DNA of 64,000 nucleotides from Bursaphelenchus xylophilus (Eukaryota > Nematoda > Chromadorea > Rhabditida > Aphelenchoididae). Below, one piece after another: positions 32,261 to 43,887 of this stretch. The translations under genes and the position numbers were made by a program. Positions within the stretch are counted from its first letter, which is position 1, and the number at the start of each line of letters is the position of its first letter. Location of the stretch: NCBI GenBank assembly GCA_904066235.2, contig CAJFCV020000001.1:3844001-3908000 (forward strand). The letters are read 5' to 3'. Under the pieces are notes generated by a model. The model was not told the DNA's origin and did not search any database. It was given only the letters and a program-made list of their open reading frames with translations.

Positions 32261-33225
32261 CTAAAAGAAGTCGATGATTTGATTTGGTGGTTTCTCCCGA
32301 TCGCAGCTGGTGATCAACTTCTCCGGCTCCACTCCTTCCGCTGTGAACAACTTTTCGTTGACTCGATCAATTAGTCTGGTTGGCTTGTAGGCGCTAAAAA
32401 ATAAATATATCAGTCTGTCGGGAAAATAATGTGGATTCATCCTCATCGCTTTGCTAGCCGGGGCTGGAGATTCGGCACGCTTCTGCGACGAATCAAGACA
32501 CTTTGCTGTGATAAATCCACATTATTTTTCCGACAAAATGATGTTCACGCCTTCTCGCAATTGGCAACTTACGTTCCGGGGAAGAGCTCTTCCGCAACGT
32601 ACGAGAAGACGACGTAGAACTGCGCGAACGCCTCGCCCTCCGGGTCCCTCTTTTCAATGTCATCGCAGGCATAGTAAAGCGAGCTGCTGCAATTTTTCAA
32701 ACGTTTCGAATTCTGCTTTCGGCTCACTCTTTTGGCGCAGTACTCAGCCTGTCCAAGATGTCCTCCAAGGTCTGTTTTTGACCATCAACGATGACTCGGT
32801 CCGTTACTTTGGTGAAATCTTTTTCTCGCTCTTTCCAAATTTTGATCAGATTCCCGGCAGCAACAACATACAGGTCGGTGGAGTTTTGAAAACAGTCCAG
32901 AACCTCGTCATCATCTAGGCTTTCCACATAAGCAAAGGCTCCTTTGTGGGTCTCGGAGTTCTCTTGAATAACATCAACTACAGCTTCTTCGGTCAAATTG
33001 AACTCTTGAGCAACACATTTGATCACTTCCTTGATCCCTTCACGGTGATCTGGCGAACTGAAAAGAGTTCTACTATATGGCTTGCATAGTAAATCTCAAG
33101 TAAAATGTCGACTAAAATGCTTACATTGGTTTCATTAGCCTCCCGTAAATCTTGTTGTCCTGGAACAGGTCGGACAATGTTGTGGCAGCCCCAAATCCAA
33201 CCAGAAGCCATAAAAACACCGTCAT
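32261..33225 (-). CDS. Secreted four-cysteine helical-domain protein A (single domain)
   Basis: 225-residue secreted protein of a family not recognised from known domains. Exons: 33125-33225, 32728-33057, 32573-32686, 32261-32393; all junctions are phase 2. Signal peptide MTVFLWLLVGFGAATTLS. The domain shows the family pattern: HREGIKEVIKCV (Cys 1), DCFQNSTDLYVVAAGNL (Cys 2), YYACDD (Cys 3), EELFPGT just before the last intron, then LITSCDRE (Cys 4). It is mainly helical and acidic. Intron 3 contains a MITE (32408-32541). TATAAAT lies at 33256-33262, about 31 bp upstream. First of five family genes, all on this strand. Confidence 0.8.
32408..32541. mobile_element. MITE, TCAGTCTGTCGGG family, in gene A intron 3
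   Basis: Ends TATCAGTCTGTCGGGAAAAT and CATTATTTTTCCGACAAAATGATG; GTGGATT and AATCCAC occur just inside. A one-ended fragment with ATTATTTTCCCGGCAAACTGG lies at 33368-33412. Confidence 0.8.
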
Positions 33226-33507
33226 TTCAGCTGGATATTCAGCTTATTTTGTTGGATTTATACCGCTCATTTCGCGAAAATCCACAGGAAACGTGGTAAA
33301 ATAAAAAGTAATGGGGTTTGTAACGGGGATGGGCGGGGGTCCAATACGCCTTAATGAAGTCAATCTAACAGTCTAACGCGACATGCGCCCATTATTTTCC
33401 CGGCAAACTGGTGTGTCATAAACATGACCAAATCCAGTATTGTGCCATGCACCCGATGCCCGGAGCTTCAGCACCTTCTAGTTACTCTCTTGGCGCTACA
33501 CCGCCAC

Positions 33508-33813
33508 CAGAGATTGCCACGGTTGAAAATTCGGCTCCGGCTCTGAGCTCCCAGAGCCGGAGCCGAGGCCAACTTTGCAGCTCCTGTGCAAAATTAACAA
33601 CGTCTCCGGCTCCGAATCCCAGCTCCCATGCACAAAAATTTTTTAAAGATATTTTTTCAAAAATTATATAGTTATTAGGGCCAGTGATCATACACCCAAC
33701 GTTTTTGCAGCCAAGTCGTATGCAACAAGGCTCGGAGCCTTGTTGCATACGAATGAGCCGGAGCCGCTCAGAGCCGGAGCCAAGAGCCAGCTCCGCAGCC
33801 GTGGCAATCTCTG
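33508..33813. mobile_element. hAT-type MITE, CAGAGATTGCC family, copy 2
   Basis: 306-bp element with TIRs CAGAGATTGCCACGG / CCGTGGCAATCTCTG and perfect 8-bp flanking direct repeats ACCGCCAC (33500-33507, 33814-33821). Its centre carries a GCAACAAGGCTCGGAGCCTTGTTGC palindrome. Confidence 0.85.
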
Positions 33814-34093
33814 ACCGCCACCATGAGTGCCAGGATCGACCAGCTGGGAGATCGACGGCCGTCGCGGCCGGAGGTCCGGTCCACGCGCTGAGTCACTGGT
33901 CGCCACTGATGAGTTTTCGAAACGCCAAGAACCCAATAACAGACAAGACGAGAGCTCAAGAATCAAATGATTCATTTAGTGGAAAGGAGGCCCTTTATAA
34001 GAAAACCCCATGTAGAAAAGTACAACCAAATTTGAATAATTGAAGAAGGTTTCTCGTGGGAAAATCGTCGGAGCTCAGTCGTTCCGTGAACTT

Positions 34094-35152
34094 TCAGATC
34101 TCCGATTCCGGGATGCAATTGACAATCAACTTCTGGGCGGGGACGTTTCCAGTTGTGAATAGTTTTGGGTTCAAATAGTGAGTGGGGTTTTTGACTGGGA
34201 CACCACTGGAATTTTTTTAGTGAAATCAGATATTCATATTGAAATTGATCCACTTACGATCCGGGTACGAACTCCTCAGAGAGAAGGAAAAAGGCGAGAA
34301 AGATCTTGTGGAGCTTGTTGATTGGCTTATTTGGATCTGACTTCGAGCATCTCAAGTACCAAGGGTGGGGGTCATCTTTGGGTCTTAAATCCCTAAAATT
34401 TGGACTGTTTTTTGATCACAGCTATAAAAATGTTGTCTTTAAACGCCTTACTGCAATTCATTCAAAAGATTGAGATAGTCTCCAGGAGCGATGTTCTCCA
34501 GAAAGCTGTAGTGCCGAAGGATCTCTGCTTTGATTTCTTTTTCGTCTTTTCGATATGCTTCCGCAACATTGGCCGCAGCTGTAATCAATTTGTCGCCGGT
34601 TTCGTGGAAACAGTGACTATTGTGCGGCTCCATTTCCTTGAAAAATGCGATGAGCCCGCTATGTTTTTTTGCAGAGGAAAGCAGCTCATCGGCAATGTCA
34701 TCGTCCGATTCTGTTACGTTCGCAGCGGCAATCATGCAATGGAAGAGCTTCTTGACTCCATCGCGATGATTGGGGTATCTAAAAAGGAGTAGCAATATTT
34801 ACAAGAGCGAAAGTCGAAGTATAGCTCTTGCAGAAGCAACCAGTATATTTTACTTTAAAATTGCAGACCCTCATTTTGTCAGCCCACCTTTCCTCTTTTT
34901 CTTCAAAAATGACTTTTGCGTATCCTGCCAATTGATGGAAATACGCGGCATAAAATTTTCACAGACTGTTAATCGAGACAGCCTTACAATTTGCTAAAGA
35001 TAAACAGCCCAAACCCCGAGTTCAGCTTACAATTTGTCCAAGACGTTGTCCAATCTCGACGTTTCCGTTGACTCGCTCGACTCATCACTACTCGGAGCCG
35101 GATACCCATAGGCAATACCGAACACGGCCAAGGTCAACAAAAACACTCTCAT
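34094..35152 (-). CDS. Secreted four-cysteine helical-domain protein B (single domain, truncated duplicate)
   Basis: 231 residues. Exons: 35031-35152, 34452-34778, 34258-34392, 34094-34205, all phase 2. Signal peptide MRVFLLTLAVFGIAYG, then a Ser/Glu-rich linker (SSDESSESTE). Family positions: HRDGVKKLFHCM, SHCFHETGDKLITAAANV, YLRCSKSD, EEFVPGS, LIVNCIPE. It is a close duplicate of the first half of gene C (36607-38760). Where C reads GAATCGGAGATATCTGAAAC and continues, B reads GAATCGGAGATCTGAAA, so a 2-nt difference makes ATC TGA and ends the protein after one domain. TATATAAG lies at 35184-35191. The duplication extends upstream of both genes to about 35410 and 39010. Confidence 0.8.
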
Positions 35153-35706
35153 TTTGCTGTGAATTAATAGGTTTTTTGCATCGCTTATATAGCACATAAA
35201 ACAGTCAGAGTTGCGTCAGAATCGTTGTGATTTGGTTGTGTCACCCACCTAATAATAATGATTTTGGATCAAGGCTGCAGGAAGAAGAAGAATACATCAA
35301 AACATGCGATGAGTGGATGGTATTTCGATTACTAATGGCTTATTTCATAGAGATTGCAAAACCATTGAGGTCCTTGCAAAAACGGTTGCCATATATCATG
35401 TCTATTCTTTGATCCAATTGTGGTTCTTTTATGGCACGCCGCTAGAATGGTTGTTTCTGGCTGAAAATGCTTTATGAGCCAATAAACAAGCTGTTTTCTT
35501 TGATTGCGAAGCCTTCGCCGCGCCTCCGCCAAGCTTCTGAACGACCATCCAGATCTTGCACAGGACTTCAGCGTGCTTTCGCTGAGCCCTAGCCAAAATT
35601 TTACTTCATCCGTAAGGATAGCTTTTTACAGGGAACAAGCATGTAAAAAATCCATTTATGTGATATTCGGCAAATGGTTTGCGAGCTATATGTAGTTATT
35701 AGAATA

Positions 35707-36569
35707 CAGGGTGGGGCATCTTTGTGGCTCGATTTGAATTGACTATAACTTCTTTAGTTTTTGGCCAAATTTTAAAATTCTTTTTTTCCCTGAATCGTCA
35801 GCCAACCCCATTTTGTTTGATACCAAATATGTTATACATAGTAAGTGTATATCTACAGTTATTGGATTTATTCTTAGAGTTCATTTTTTCGGTCGTTTTT
35901 CGGTTGTTTTTTCGGTCTTTCCCGGTGTGTCCGAAAATGGAGTCCGGTGTGGAAGAAAAGGCTTGGTCTGTGGTTTGGTATAGCAAGTACGGTTCGGCGA
36001 TAAATTTTCAAACGGGGATACCGCATAAAATACGGACGTAATGCCTAACGACAATTCGACGTTCGTGGAATAAGTTTCTTGAGACTGGCAGCGTTAAAAG
36101 GAAACAAAAAAAGCAGGAAAGATGAGTACGAACGGAGCTGAAAATTTAAGAAGTTTTGTCAAAATTCCGAGAAAATCCGCATATGAGTACACGAAGTTTG
36201 GCCAGAACCGAGGGAATGCCTTCAGCAAGGACCATTCGACGAACTCTGGAGGTTGATCTTCACTTTTTGTTCTTATTCTCATCGTCGATTTTCGGGAGGG
36301 GAAATTCCGCCGTATTTTTCTTCCGCACCGTACTCCATTTCTGGACACACCGGGAAAGACCGAAAAAACAACCGAAAAACGACCGAAAAAAATGAACTCC
36401 AAGAATAAATCCAATAACTGTAGATATACACTTACTATGTATAACATATTTGGTATCAAACAAAATGGGGTTGGCTGACGATTCAGGGAAAAAAAGAATT
36501 TTAAAATTTGGCCAAAAACTAAAGAAGTTATAGCCAATTCAAATCGGGCCACAAAGATGCCCCACCCTG
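35707..36569. mobile_element. TA-flanked inverted-repeat element with transposase N-terminal remnant
   Basis: 863-bp element with ~230-bp terminal inverted repeats beginning CAGGGTGGGGCATCTTTGTG, flanked by TA on both sides, as in Tc1/mariner-type transposons. Between the arms a decayed frame reads EKAWSVVWYSKYGSA (about 35954-36000), then WNKFLETGSVKRKQKK, then FRENPHMSTRSLARTEGMPS and RTIRRTLEVDL (36170-36262). This is the helix-turn-helix N-terminus of an animal transposase, with frame breaks. The catalytic part is missing. Confidence 0.75.
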
Positions 36570-36606
36570 TACAATTTATTTCGAACCAATTATACAATCT
36601 CTTTTT

Positions 36607-38760
36607 TTAAAACAGAAATTCAGACGCCGAAGTTGTGGTTTCTGGCCCATCTAGGCACTTGAAAACGTCATTGATCTTGATGTCAAAGTTGTTTTTATCA
36701 AACAATTCAGGGTTCAGGTAGTCACGGTAATTCTCCCATTGGAGGCCGCTGCAAGAATTTTAACCTTTCTTGTCACGCCTACCTGCCCGGAATGAGCTGC
36801 TCGCCCACAAGACCGTAGGCAAGAGTCAGCTTGAAGAGACCGGCGACCTCTTTGCCCCATTTCTCCTCCCAGTGGCAAGAAACGGAATCCCTTTGGAGAA
36901 TGCGCCTAAACGGTCTGATTTTTGCTTAAAATGTCTTACGAATATTTTGCCAAGCCGGTTGCAAACTGGTCGAAATTCTTGAGATGCAAAATACCAAGTA
37001 TCTTATCAACTGTTTTATAGTTCTTGTTTCGAATTCTGACCAACTTTCCTAGAGCCACAATGAATTCGTCCTCGGATTGGAAAGCGCATTCCGCGTGAAA
37101 AGGGAGGAGTTCCTCGGTAAACGGACGAACAGTCCAATTGGATGGGTGGTACGCCAAAATGGAAGCGACAATCTCCTCGACGGTTCTCTTGCCTTGTCTT
37201 CCAACGCACTGGATCCATTCTCTGATAGCCGCACGGTGGGCTTCTCCTCTAAAAAAAGAGCAGGTTGATCGGAATTTATCACAAAAAAATATGTAAATAT
37301 TTACATATATAAATGTAATATGTAGGTCACTATGAAAGAACTTTTGAGATAACTTACACAGGTTCCAAGACTTCATCAAAAGTGCTTTCGGTTGCCGTCT
37401 CTGGAAATGGCGTCTCTGTTGTCGGTGTAGTTTCAGATATCTCCGATTCGGGAATGCAATTGACAATCAATTCCTGGGCGGGGACGTTTCCAGTTGTGAA
37501 TAGTTTGGGGTTCAAATAATGAGTGGGGTCTTCGACTGGGAGACCACTAGAATCTTTTTTTGATTTTGATAAGAAATCAGATATTCATATTGAAATTTAC
37601 TAGTATCAGTCTGTCGGGAAAATAGTACGCATCGGAGATCGCATCGCCGCCGAGAAAATAATTTTCACTTCAGCGACGCAATTGGCGGAGCGACAGAGCG
37701 CTAACAATTTTCACGGCAGCCCGGTACTAATAGTATTTACTTACGATTCGGGTGCGAATTCCTCAGAGAGAATAATCAAGGCGATGAAGATCTTGTGGTA
37801 CTTGTTGATCGGCTTATTTGGATCTGACTTCGAGCATCTCAAATACCAAGGGTGTGGATCATCTTTGGGCCTGAAATCCGCAAAATTTTGGGTGGTTTTC
37901 AACTATACGCGTCAAAAATGTTGTCTTAAAATGCCTTACTGCAATTCGTTCAAAAGATTGAGATATTCTTTAGGAGGGATGTTCTCCAGAAAGCTGTAGT
38001 GCGCAAGGATCTCTGCTTTGATTTCTTTTTTGTCCTTTTGATATGCTTCGTCAACATTGGCCAAAGCTGTAATCAATTTGTCGCCGGTTTCGCGGAAACA
38101 GTGCCTATTGTGGGGCTCCATTTCCTTGTAAAATTCGATAAGCCCGTGATGTTTTACAGAGGAAAGCAACTCATCGGCAATGTCGTCGTCCGATTCTGTT
38201 CTGTTCTCAGCGGCAATCATGCAACGGAAGAGTTTCTTGACTCCATCGCGATGATTGGGGTATCTAAAAAGGAGTAATAATATTTACAGGAGAGATAGTC
38301 GAGGTACAGCCCTTATATATCCGAAACTTGGCGCAAGTCCAGGGTCAAATTTCACATACAGGCGTACCGCGGAAGTCACTGCGATGACAAGGTAACCGAT
38401 CCGTTCCACCACCCCGCCCTTAGTTAGCCCTGGCCGTACAAAAAATTCTGTATATGAATTCAGCAGAAGCTACTGTTATATTCCGCTTTGAAATTGGAGA
38501 CCCTCATTTTGCGATCCCATCTTTCTAAATTTCTCTTCTAAGGCTCTGGAGTATCTTGCCAAAAATCGCGGCATAAAATTTTCTCCGCATTAAAGGTAAG
38601 CACCCCAAGTCTCGACTTCGTTTGAGAAAAAAGCTTACAATTTGTCCAAGACGTTGTCCAATCTCGACGTTTCCGTTGACTCGCTCGACTCATCACTACT
38701 CGGAGCCGGATACCCATAGGCAATACCGAACACGGCCAAGGTCAACAAAAACACTTTCAT
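36607..38760 (-). CDS. Secreted four-cysteine helical-domain protein C (two tandem domains)
   Basis: 447 residues from seven exons: 38639-38760, 37940-38263, 37745-37870, 37358-37546, 36940-37248, 36783-36914, 36607-36748; every junction is phase 2. Signal peptide MKVFLLTLAVFGIAYG. Domain 1 matches protein B almost throughout. A Thr/Pro/Glu linker (SETTPTTETPFPETATES, ending VLEPV) leads to domain 2: HRAAIREWIQCV, ECAFQSEDEFIVALGKLV, VSCHWEEKWG, GEQLIPGR, FKCLDG. The linker-to-domain join (LEPV then HRAA) occurs at the same phase-2 intron as in gene D. A MITE lies in intron 3 (37603-37727). TATATAAG is at 38792-38799. Upstream sequence is duplicated from gene B. Confidence 0.8.
37603..37727. 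mobile_element. MITE, TCAGTCTGTCGGG family, in gene C intron 3
   Basis: Left end TATCAGTCTGTCGGGAAAAT is intact; the right end CAATTTTCACGGCAGCCCGGTA is decayed. Interior has CATCGGAGATCGC and TTGGCGGAGCGACAG. Confidence 0.7.
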
Positions 38761-38920
38761 TTTGCTGTGAATTCATAGGTTCTTTGCATCGCTTATATAG
38801 CACATAAAACAGTCAGAGTTGCGTCAGAATCGTTGTGATTTGGTTGTGTCACCCACCTAATCATAACGATTTTGGATCAAGGCTGCAGGAAGAAGAAGAA
38901 TACATCAAAACATGCGATGA

Positions 38921-39789
38921 GTCGACGGTATTTTGATTTCCTGTAGTCTTTTGTAGAGATTAAAAAACCATTTAGGTCCTTCCAGAAATGATTCACACAT
39001 ATCATGTACATAATTATTTATTCTCGCAGGTGAATCGACCAGACATGGCAACCGGGCCGGGCCTTGGAGATTTTGAAAACGGGCCCGGTTCCGGTTTGTC
39101 CGACACGAAAACTTTAGATGCCAATTTTTTGTCTGGCATCTTGTTTTTCTGCGTAAAAAAGGCTTTGTTTTCGACAGAAAAGGGAGTTTTTGCGCGTTTT
39201 CGCTTGCAACGAAAACAGTGGGTTTTCTGCAGAATTGCCACGCGGCTTTTGCGAAATTTTTGATGTTGTAGGCTTTTCGATTTTTTCTCGACATTTTGTT
39301 CATTTTGACGACAAAATTACCTTGTTTTAGGTCATTTGGACGCGGTTTTGTCGTAATTTTGTCGATAATAATATGTTTATCGGGTCTGAATCGCTTCTTT
39401 GATAATTTATTTTACTTTCAGAATGCTCCGTGCAGTCTAATCCGCTTTTAGATGTGGTCGGTGTGAGCAATTAATGTCGATGGAAATGAGGACTCCGCTG
39501 GCCCTTGGTTGTGACCATGTGCTATGTGATATTTGCCTGGTCGACGTCGACGACATCTGTTCAGATGGTATTTTCGTTGCAGAAAGTGGTAAAAATAAAT
39601 TATCGCATTTTGAGAAGTTTGGGCTTCACACGATGATTTAAATGAAATTAACACCAATGATAACTTTCCCTTAATTTAACTACAGAATCATTCAGTTTTA
39701 CAAACATTTACTTTAACCACCAACTATTTATAAACATCCATGCCTCAAGGCTTTCTTTCTGCTTTGGCCGCTTCAAAGTATTTTTTTCG
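38921..39789. other. Non-coding gap with repeat fragments
   Basis: 38921-39010 continues the gene B/C duplication (compare 35335-35410). 39035-39120 contains GGGCCGGGCC/GGGCCCGG motifs like those of the element at 56040. Nothing gene-like is supported in 39120-39789. Confidence 0.5.
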
Positions 39790-42700
39790 TCATGTTTCTA
39801 GGCACGGTTCGTAAACCTGACTGATCTTGATGTCTGAGTTTTTCTCGAATAAACCCTGGTTCAGATTCCCCTGATAATCCGCGGGTTGGAAAACCCTGAA
39901 AACAGTTGAACTTTTTCTCGTTACCCTTACCCGTCTGGAAGTAGTTCTTTGCCAACAACGTCGTAGGCAAAACTCAACCTCATGAAGTTTTTGATGTCCT
40001 CTTCGCGGCTTTCATCCCAATTTTTGCAGCTGACATTGAGCTCCATGGGAAAGTATCTGAAGAAAACAATAATATTTTTGCAAAGACTTACAATTCGTTG
40101 CCCTCTATGGTTGAAGATTGATCGAGATTTGTTCTATTGATAACAGAAAATCCATGTTTAACTACATCGACGTTTCTATTGTATATCGTGGCCAACTTTC
40201 CCAAGGCGATAACATATTTATCGTCAGACTGGAGAGCGCATTCTTCATCTTCAGCGATGAATTCATCGAAAAACGGTCCAACAGTCCAGTTGGCTTGTTT
40301 ATTCGCCAAGATTCTGGCGACAGTCTCTTCATCGGTCCTGTTGTTCCTCCTTCCAACGCATTGGATCCATTCCTTGACCGCAGCACGATGCTTTTCACTC
40401 CTATGACACTTTTTGCAAAATACAGAAACAGACTTACACGGGGCTCAACACTTCGTAGAACACGCTTTCGTTTTTATCTTCGCATTTGACAATGAGATCT
40501 TTCATTTCAATTTTCTCTTCCGACTCTTCAAACAGTTTGGGGTTGACGTATTTTCGGGGGTCGATGGATTGGAAAGCACTGAAATTGGCTGTCTTTTTTA
40601 TGTGTAAATATATATTACATTCACTCTGTTAGCTTTTGCACAAAGTGCATGGACATTTTTCGATTTTGCACGCTACACGAAGAGTCTTTTCTGCACGCAC
40701 GTTGCGGGGGCACGAGAAATGGCCATGCACTTTACGCAAATGGTAATACCTACCTTCCCGGTATAAGTTCCTCGCCGAGTAAGATCAAGGTGACAAAATA
40801 TTTTATGACGTCGCTATTCTCTTTTCCCATCATTTCAAACAGATCGCAAGGAATTTCCGTTCCATAAAGGCCATTTGTGTAGTTTAGGCTACAAATAAAC
40901 ACAATATAGCAATACCTTTCATCCAAACGGCTCTTGCAAATCAAATCTCCTTACTAATGCTCTGCGATCTTATCCGCAATGATGTCTACGAACGTGGTTT
41001 GAAAGACTTTCTTAATTTTTTCGTAAGTACTTCTGTAAATGCTCGTCCATTTCCCCAATGCGCGAACATATTCATCATCAGCTTGAATCGCGCATTCGGA
41101 ATTTAAGACGGAAAGAAATGCCGTTGCGTTTGACCGCCTGTATTCCAGGATCTCCTCAATTACTTGTTCTTCCGCACGATTCTCCATGGCTGCTACACAT
41201 TGGATCCATTCCTTGACCGCAGCACGATGCTTTTTACTCCTGTGACACATTTTTGAAAAAATTAGAAGCATACTTACACGGGCCTCAACACTTCGTACAC
41301 GCTTTCTTTTTTATCTTCGCATCTGACAATGAGATCTTTCAGTTCAATTTCCTCTTCCGACTCTTCAAACAGTTTTGGGTTGACGTATTTTCGGGGGTCG
41401 ATATATTTGAAAACACTGAAATTGGCAGCCTTTTTTGGAAATGACGCTCCACCTACCTTCCCGGTACAACTTCCTCACCGATTAAGAAAAATGCGACATA
41501 ATAGTTCATGGCGTCGCTATTTTCTTTTCCCATCATTTCAAACAGATCGCAAGGAATTTCCGTTCCATAACGGCCGTTTGTATAGTTTAAGCTGCAAGTA
41601 AACACAATATATTTAATATATAGCTTTTATCTAATAAATAGCTCTTCAAAAATAGATCTCCTTACTAACGTTCTGCAATCATATCCGCAATGTGGTCAAT
41701 AAACTTGAACTGCGGAAAGGCCTTTATGACTTTTTCAGCATTATTCCCATAAGTCCTGATCAATTTCCCCAATGCGCGAACATATTCATCGTCGGTCAGA
41801 GTCGCGCATTCGGGATTTAAGACGGGAATGAATGGGCTGGCCGTTGCGTTAGACGTGCTATATTGCAGGATATCCTTTATTACTTGTTCTTCCGGACGAC
41901 GCTGCTCGGCGGCTACACATTGAATTAATTGCGTAACGGCCGCGCTATGTTCCCATCGTCTAAAATTTTGTTGCGGTGTCAAATATCAGTCTGTCTGGGA
42001 AATAATGTGGATTCATTGCGCATTGAAATCCTCCATCATCGCTTTGCGGCGGCTAATCGCCACTGGAAAGTTTTTGCCCGGCTGCAGCGGAAGTATGTAC
42101 ACTCGTGCTCCCAAGCTATTTCCATGAATGTATGCAAAATTTAACGAAAATGTGAGCCGCAGACATGGAACTCATCCCTTATAAGGACAGAAGATTCTTT
42201 GAAGACTTACACCGGTCTTAGGACACCTTGAAAAGCCACTTCACGGATATACTCCACAATTGCGGCTTCAGTTGCGGCAGGCATTCCTGCGTTCTCGGCA
42301 TTTACAGCTTCAGCTGAGGCGTTAGTTGTTGCTGGATGTTGTGGACGTGTATTATCGCGGGAATAAATGCGGAGTCCCCTGAAATATATATTTCTTTTAT
42401 CCTGGTTTTCGCTGATAGTCTCTTATCGTTTTATATATGTATATAAAGTGTAGTCTAGAAAAGTCATTGAAAATCTCCGCCGCGTATGAAAAGCGCGAGC
42501 AAAAAATTCTCGCGGATTGATTTGTCACCAGAAATAGTAGTGAAATTTAACAAAATCAGGCGTCTCAACCCTTTAGCTAGCCCCGACTTTTGCCTTCCTC
42601 TGTCCACTTACTCGCCCTGCCAACAAACGGCTTGTCGTTCTATCCGCCCATCCCGTTGTTGTTCTTCAATACAGACCCCATCATTCCACTGATGTGTTCT

Positions 42701-43147
42701 ACAACATTCCACAACATCGCCGCCAGTCGTGCAATTCTCGTTACAGGGTATCACCACTCTGCCGGGCAGCTCAACCTTCTCATGTCCTTTTGGCAGCACC
42801 GGTCTTAATTCGTCCACTTTTCCCTGTGATGGTTCCCAATGTACATCTTGATAAACATGCGAAAACCAATTGGTCTCATTGTATTGCCTGAGGGGCCGAG
42901 CGAACAAACCTTTGGGCAGGAACGCTTCGCTTTTCATTCCATAAAGATTAGGGTAAAAGAAAAGACTTAAACCGATGGCCAGTAAAGTTGCGATAAGGAA
43001 TAGTAACAACGAAATTAGTAGTAGAAATTTTCTATTGTATAAATATAGAAATCTTGGGTTTCTCCTTTCCCTGTATGGAGGTGGCGGGCCTAGAGCCGCA
43101 GCGGCGTGTTGTGCAGGAAAAATTAAGGGTGCTTCCACTGCTTTCAT
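39790..43147 (-). CDS. Type II membrane protein with three tandem four-cysteine helical domains (protein D)
   Basis: 790 residues from eleven exons: 42612-43147, 42211-42378, 41666-41959, 41457-41591, 41278-41415, 40955-41239, 40754-40888, 40438-40578, 40092-40400, 39931-40056, 39790-39895; all ten junctions are phase 2. Residues 1-40 are cytoplasmic with a PPPPY (WW-binding type) motif and basic residues. A hydrophobic anchor follows (FLLLISLLLFLIATLLAIGL, about 41-65). The extracellular stem has a Cys-rich patch (CNENCTTGGDVVECC). Three domains follow (about 235-423, 424-610, 611-790), each with four cysteines: QCV, ECAx, PCDLF or SCKNW, and RCED/KCED/PCLET. A GEEVVPGR-type motif precedes the last exon of each. 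There is no signal peptide, and the 5' AG (TTTCAG, 43157) suggests a 5' UTR or trans-splice. Domains 1 and 2 are most alike. A MITE fragment sits in intron 2 (41983-42070). Confidence 0.75.
40640..40742. repeat. Short fold-back in a gene D intron
   Basis: TTTGCACAAAGTGCATGGACATTT on the left pairs with GGCCATGCACTTTACGCAAA on the right; related to the larger fold-back at 48561-48947. Confidence 0.6.
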
Positions 43148-43887
43148 AGCAAAACTGAAACAATAAAAAGGCAAATTGAGTCGAATAAATAGACCTTTTA
43201 AAAAATTTGAAATACGAGTAGATCAAACAGTTATTTGACAAGTATTTATATGTGCAGACAACTGAATGGAAAACGGATGAGTAATCGCGCTGATTCCGTG
43301 ATTAGCGAATAGGTATTTTGCACCAATGAGCTGAAAGGAAATGAATCTTCTTCGAGTCAATATTTTCGATTCAAGGAAAAAGGAAGTAACTGTTCTGAAA
43401 AAAGATGTAATCAAATTGCAAGTAAAAACATTAAACTCTCAATCGTTGGGAAGTGAAAAAGTGTAACACTGAGCAATGCTGATGTCTGTAATCGGTGGAT
43501 AAGTCATGTTTTAGCTGTACTGCTGGCGTTTCCAAGAAGTGCTTGTCTCTGCGAGGTCATCACCACGTCTCCGTTAAGCATCGGAATGATCATCCAGATC
43601 TTGGTTCAAGTCAGCAGTGCTTTAGCTGAGCCCCAGCTAAAGATTTCCCTTATATTCTCTAACGAAAAAAGTCGATTTGAGTACTCAAGTTTCAACTTGT
43701 TCAAGTTGATCTAATGCCTAAGATGACTACCGGAATGAGAGTCCTTGGACACGCAGTCCAGCCTCCTACACGCCAGGCCAAGCCGGACTGGAGCGGCTAA
43801 TTTGGAACGTCCCAGTCAGGCCCAAAAAGAACTCGAGCCAGGAGATTTTAGTTTATTTAAATCAAGGCGGAGAATAAGACAAGACTG
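43148..43887. other. Intergenic region without a recognised gene
   Basis: AT-rich from 43148 to 43480. 43490-43660 resembles 35450-35600 (both contain ATCCAGATCTTG, CAG(C/T)GTGCTTT-type, GCTGAGCCC(C/T)AGC), suggesting a repeat or decayed sequence shared between family-gene flanks. Confidence 0.4.

Noticed and set aside
36936..37466. Separate single-domain gene starting near 37466
   Set aside because: Its exons join gene C in phase 2 through the VLEPV linker exactly as domains join in gene D, so it is domain 2 of C.
42608..43174. Stand-alone 188-residue membrane protein
   Set aside because: The frame ends at GA|GTAAGT, a donor that joins in phase to 42378; treated as exon 1 of gene D.
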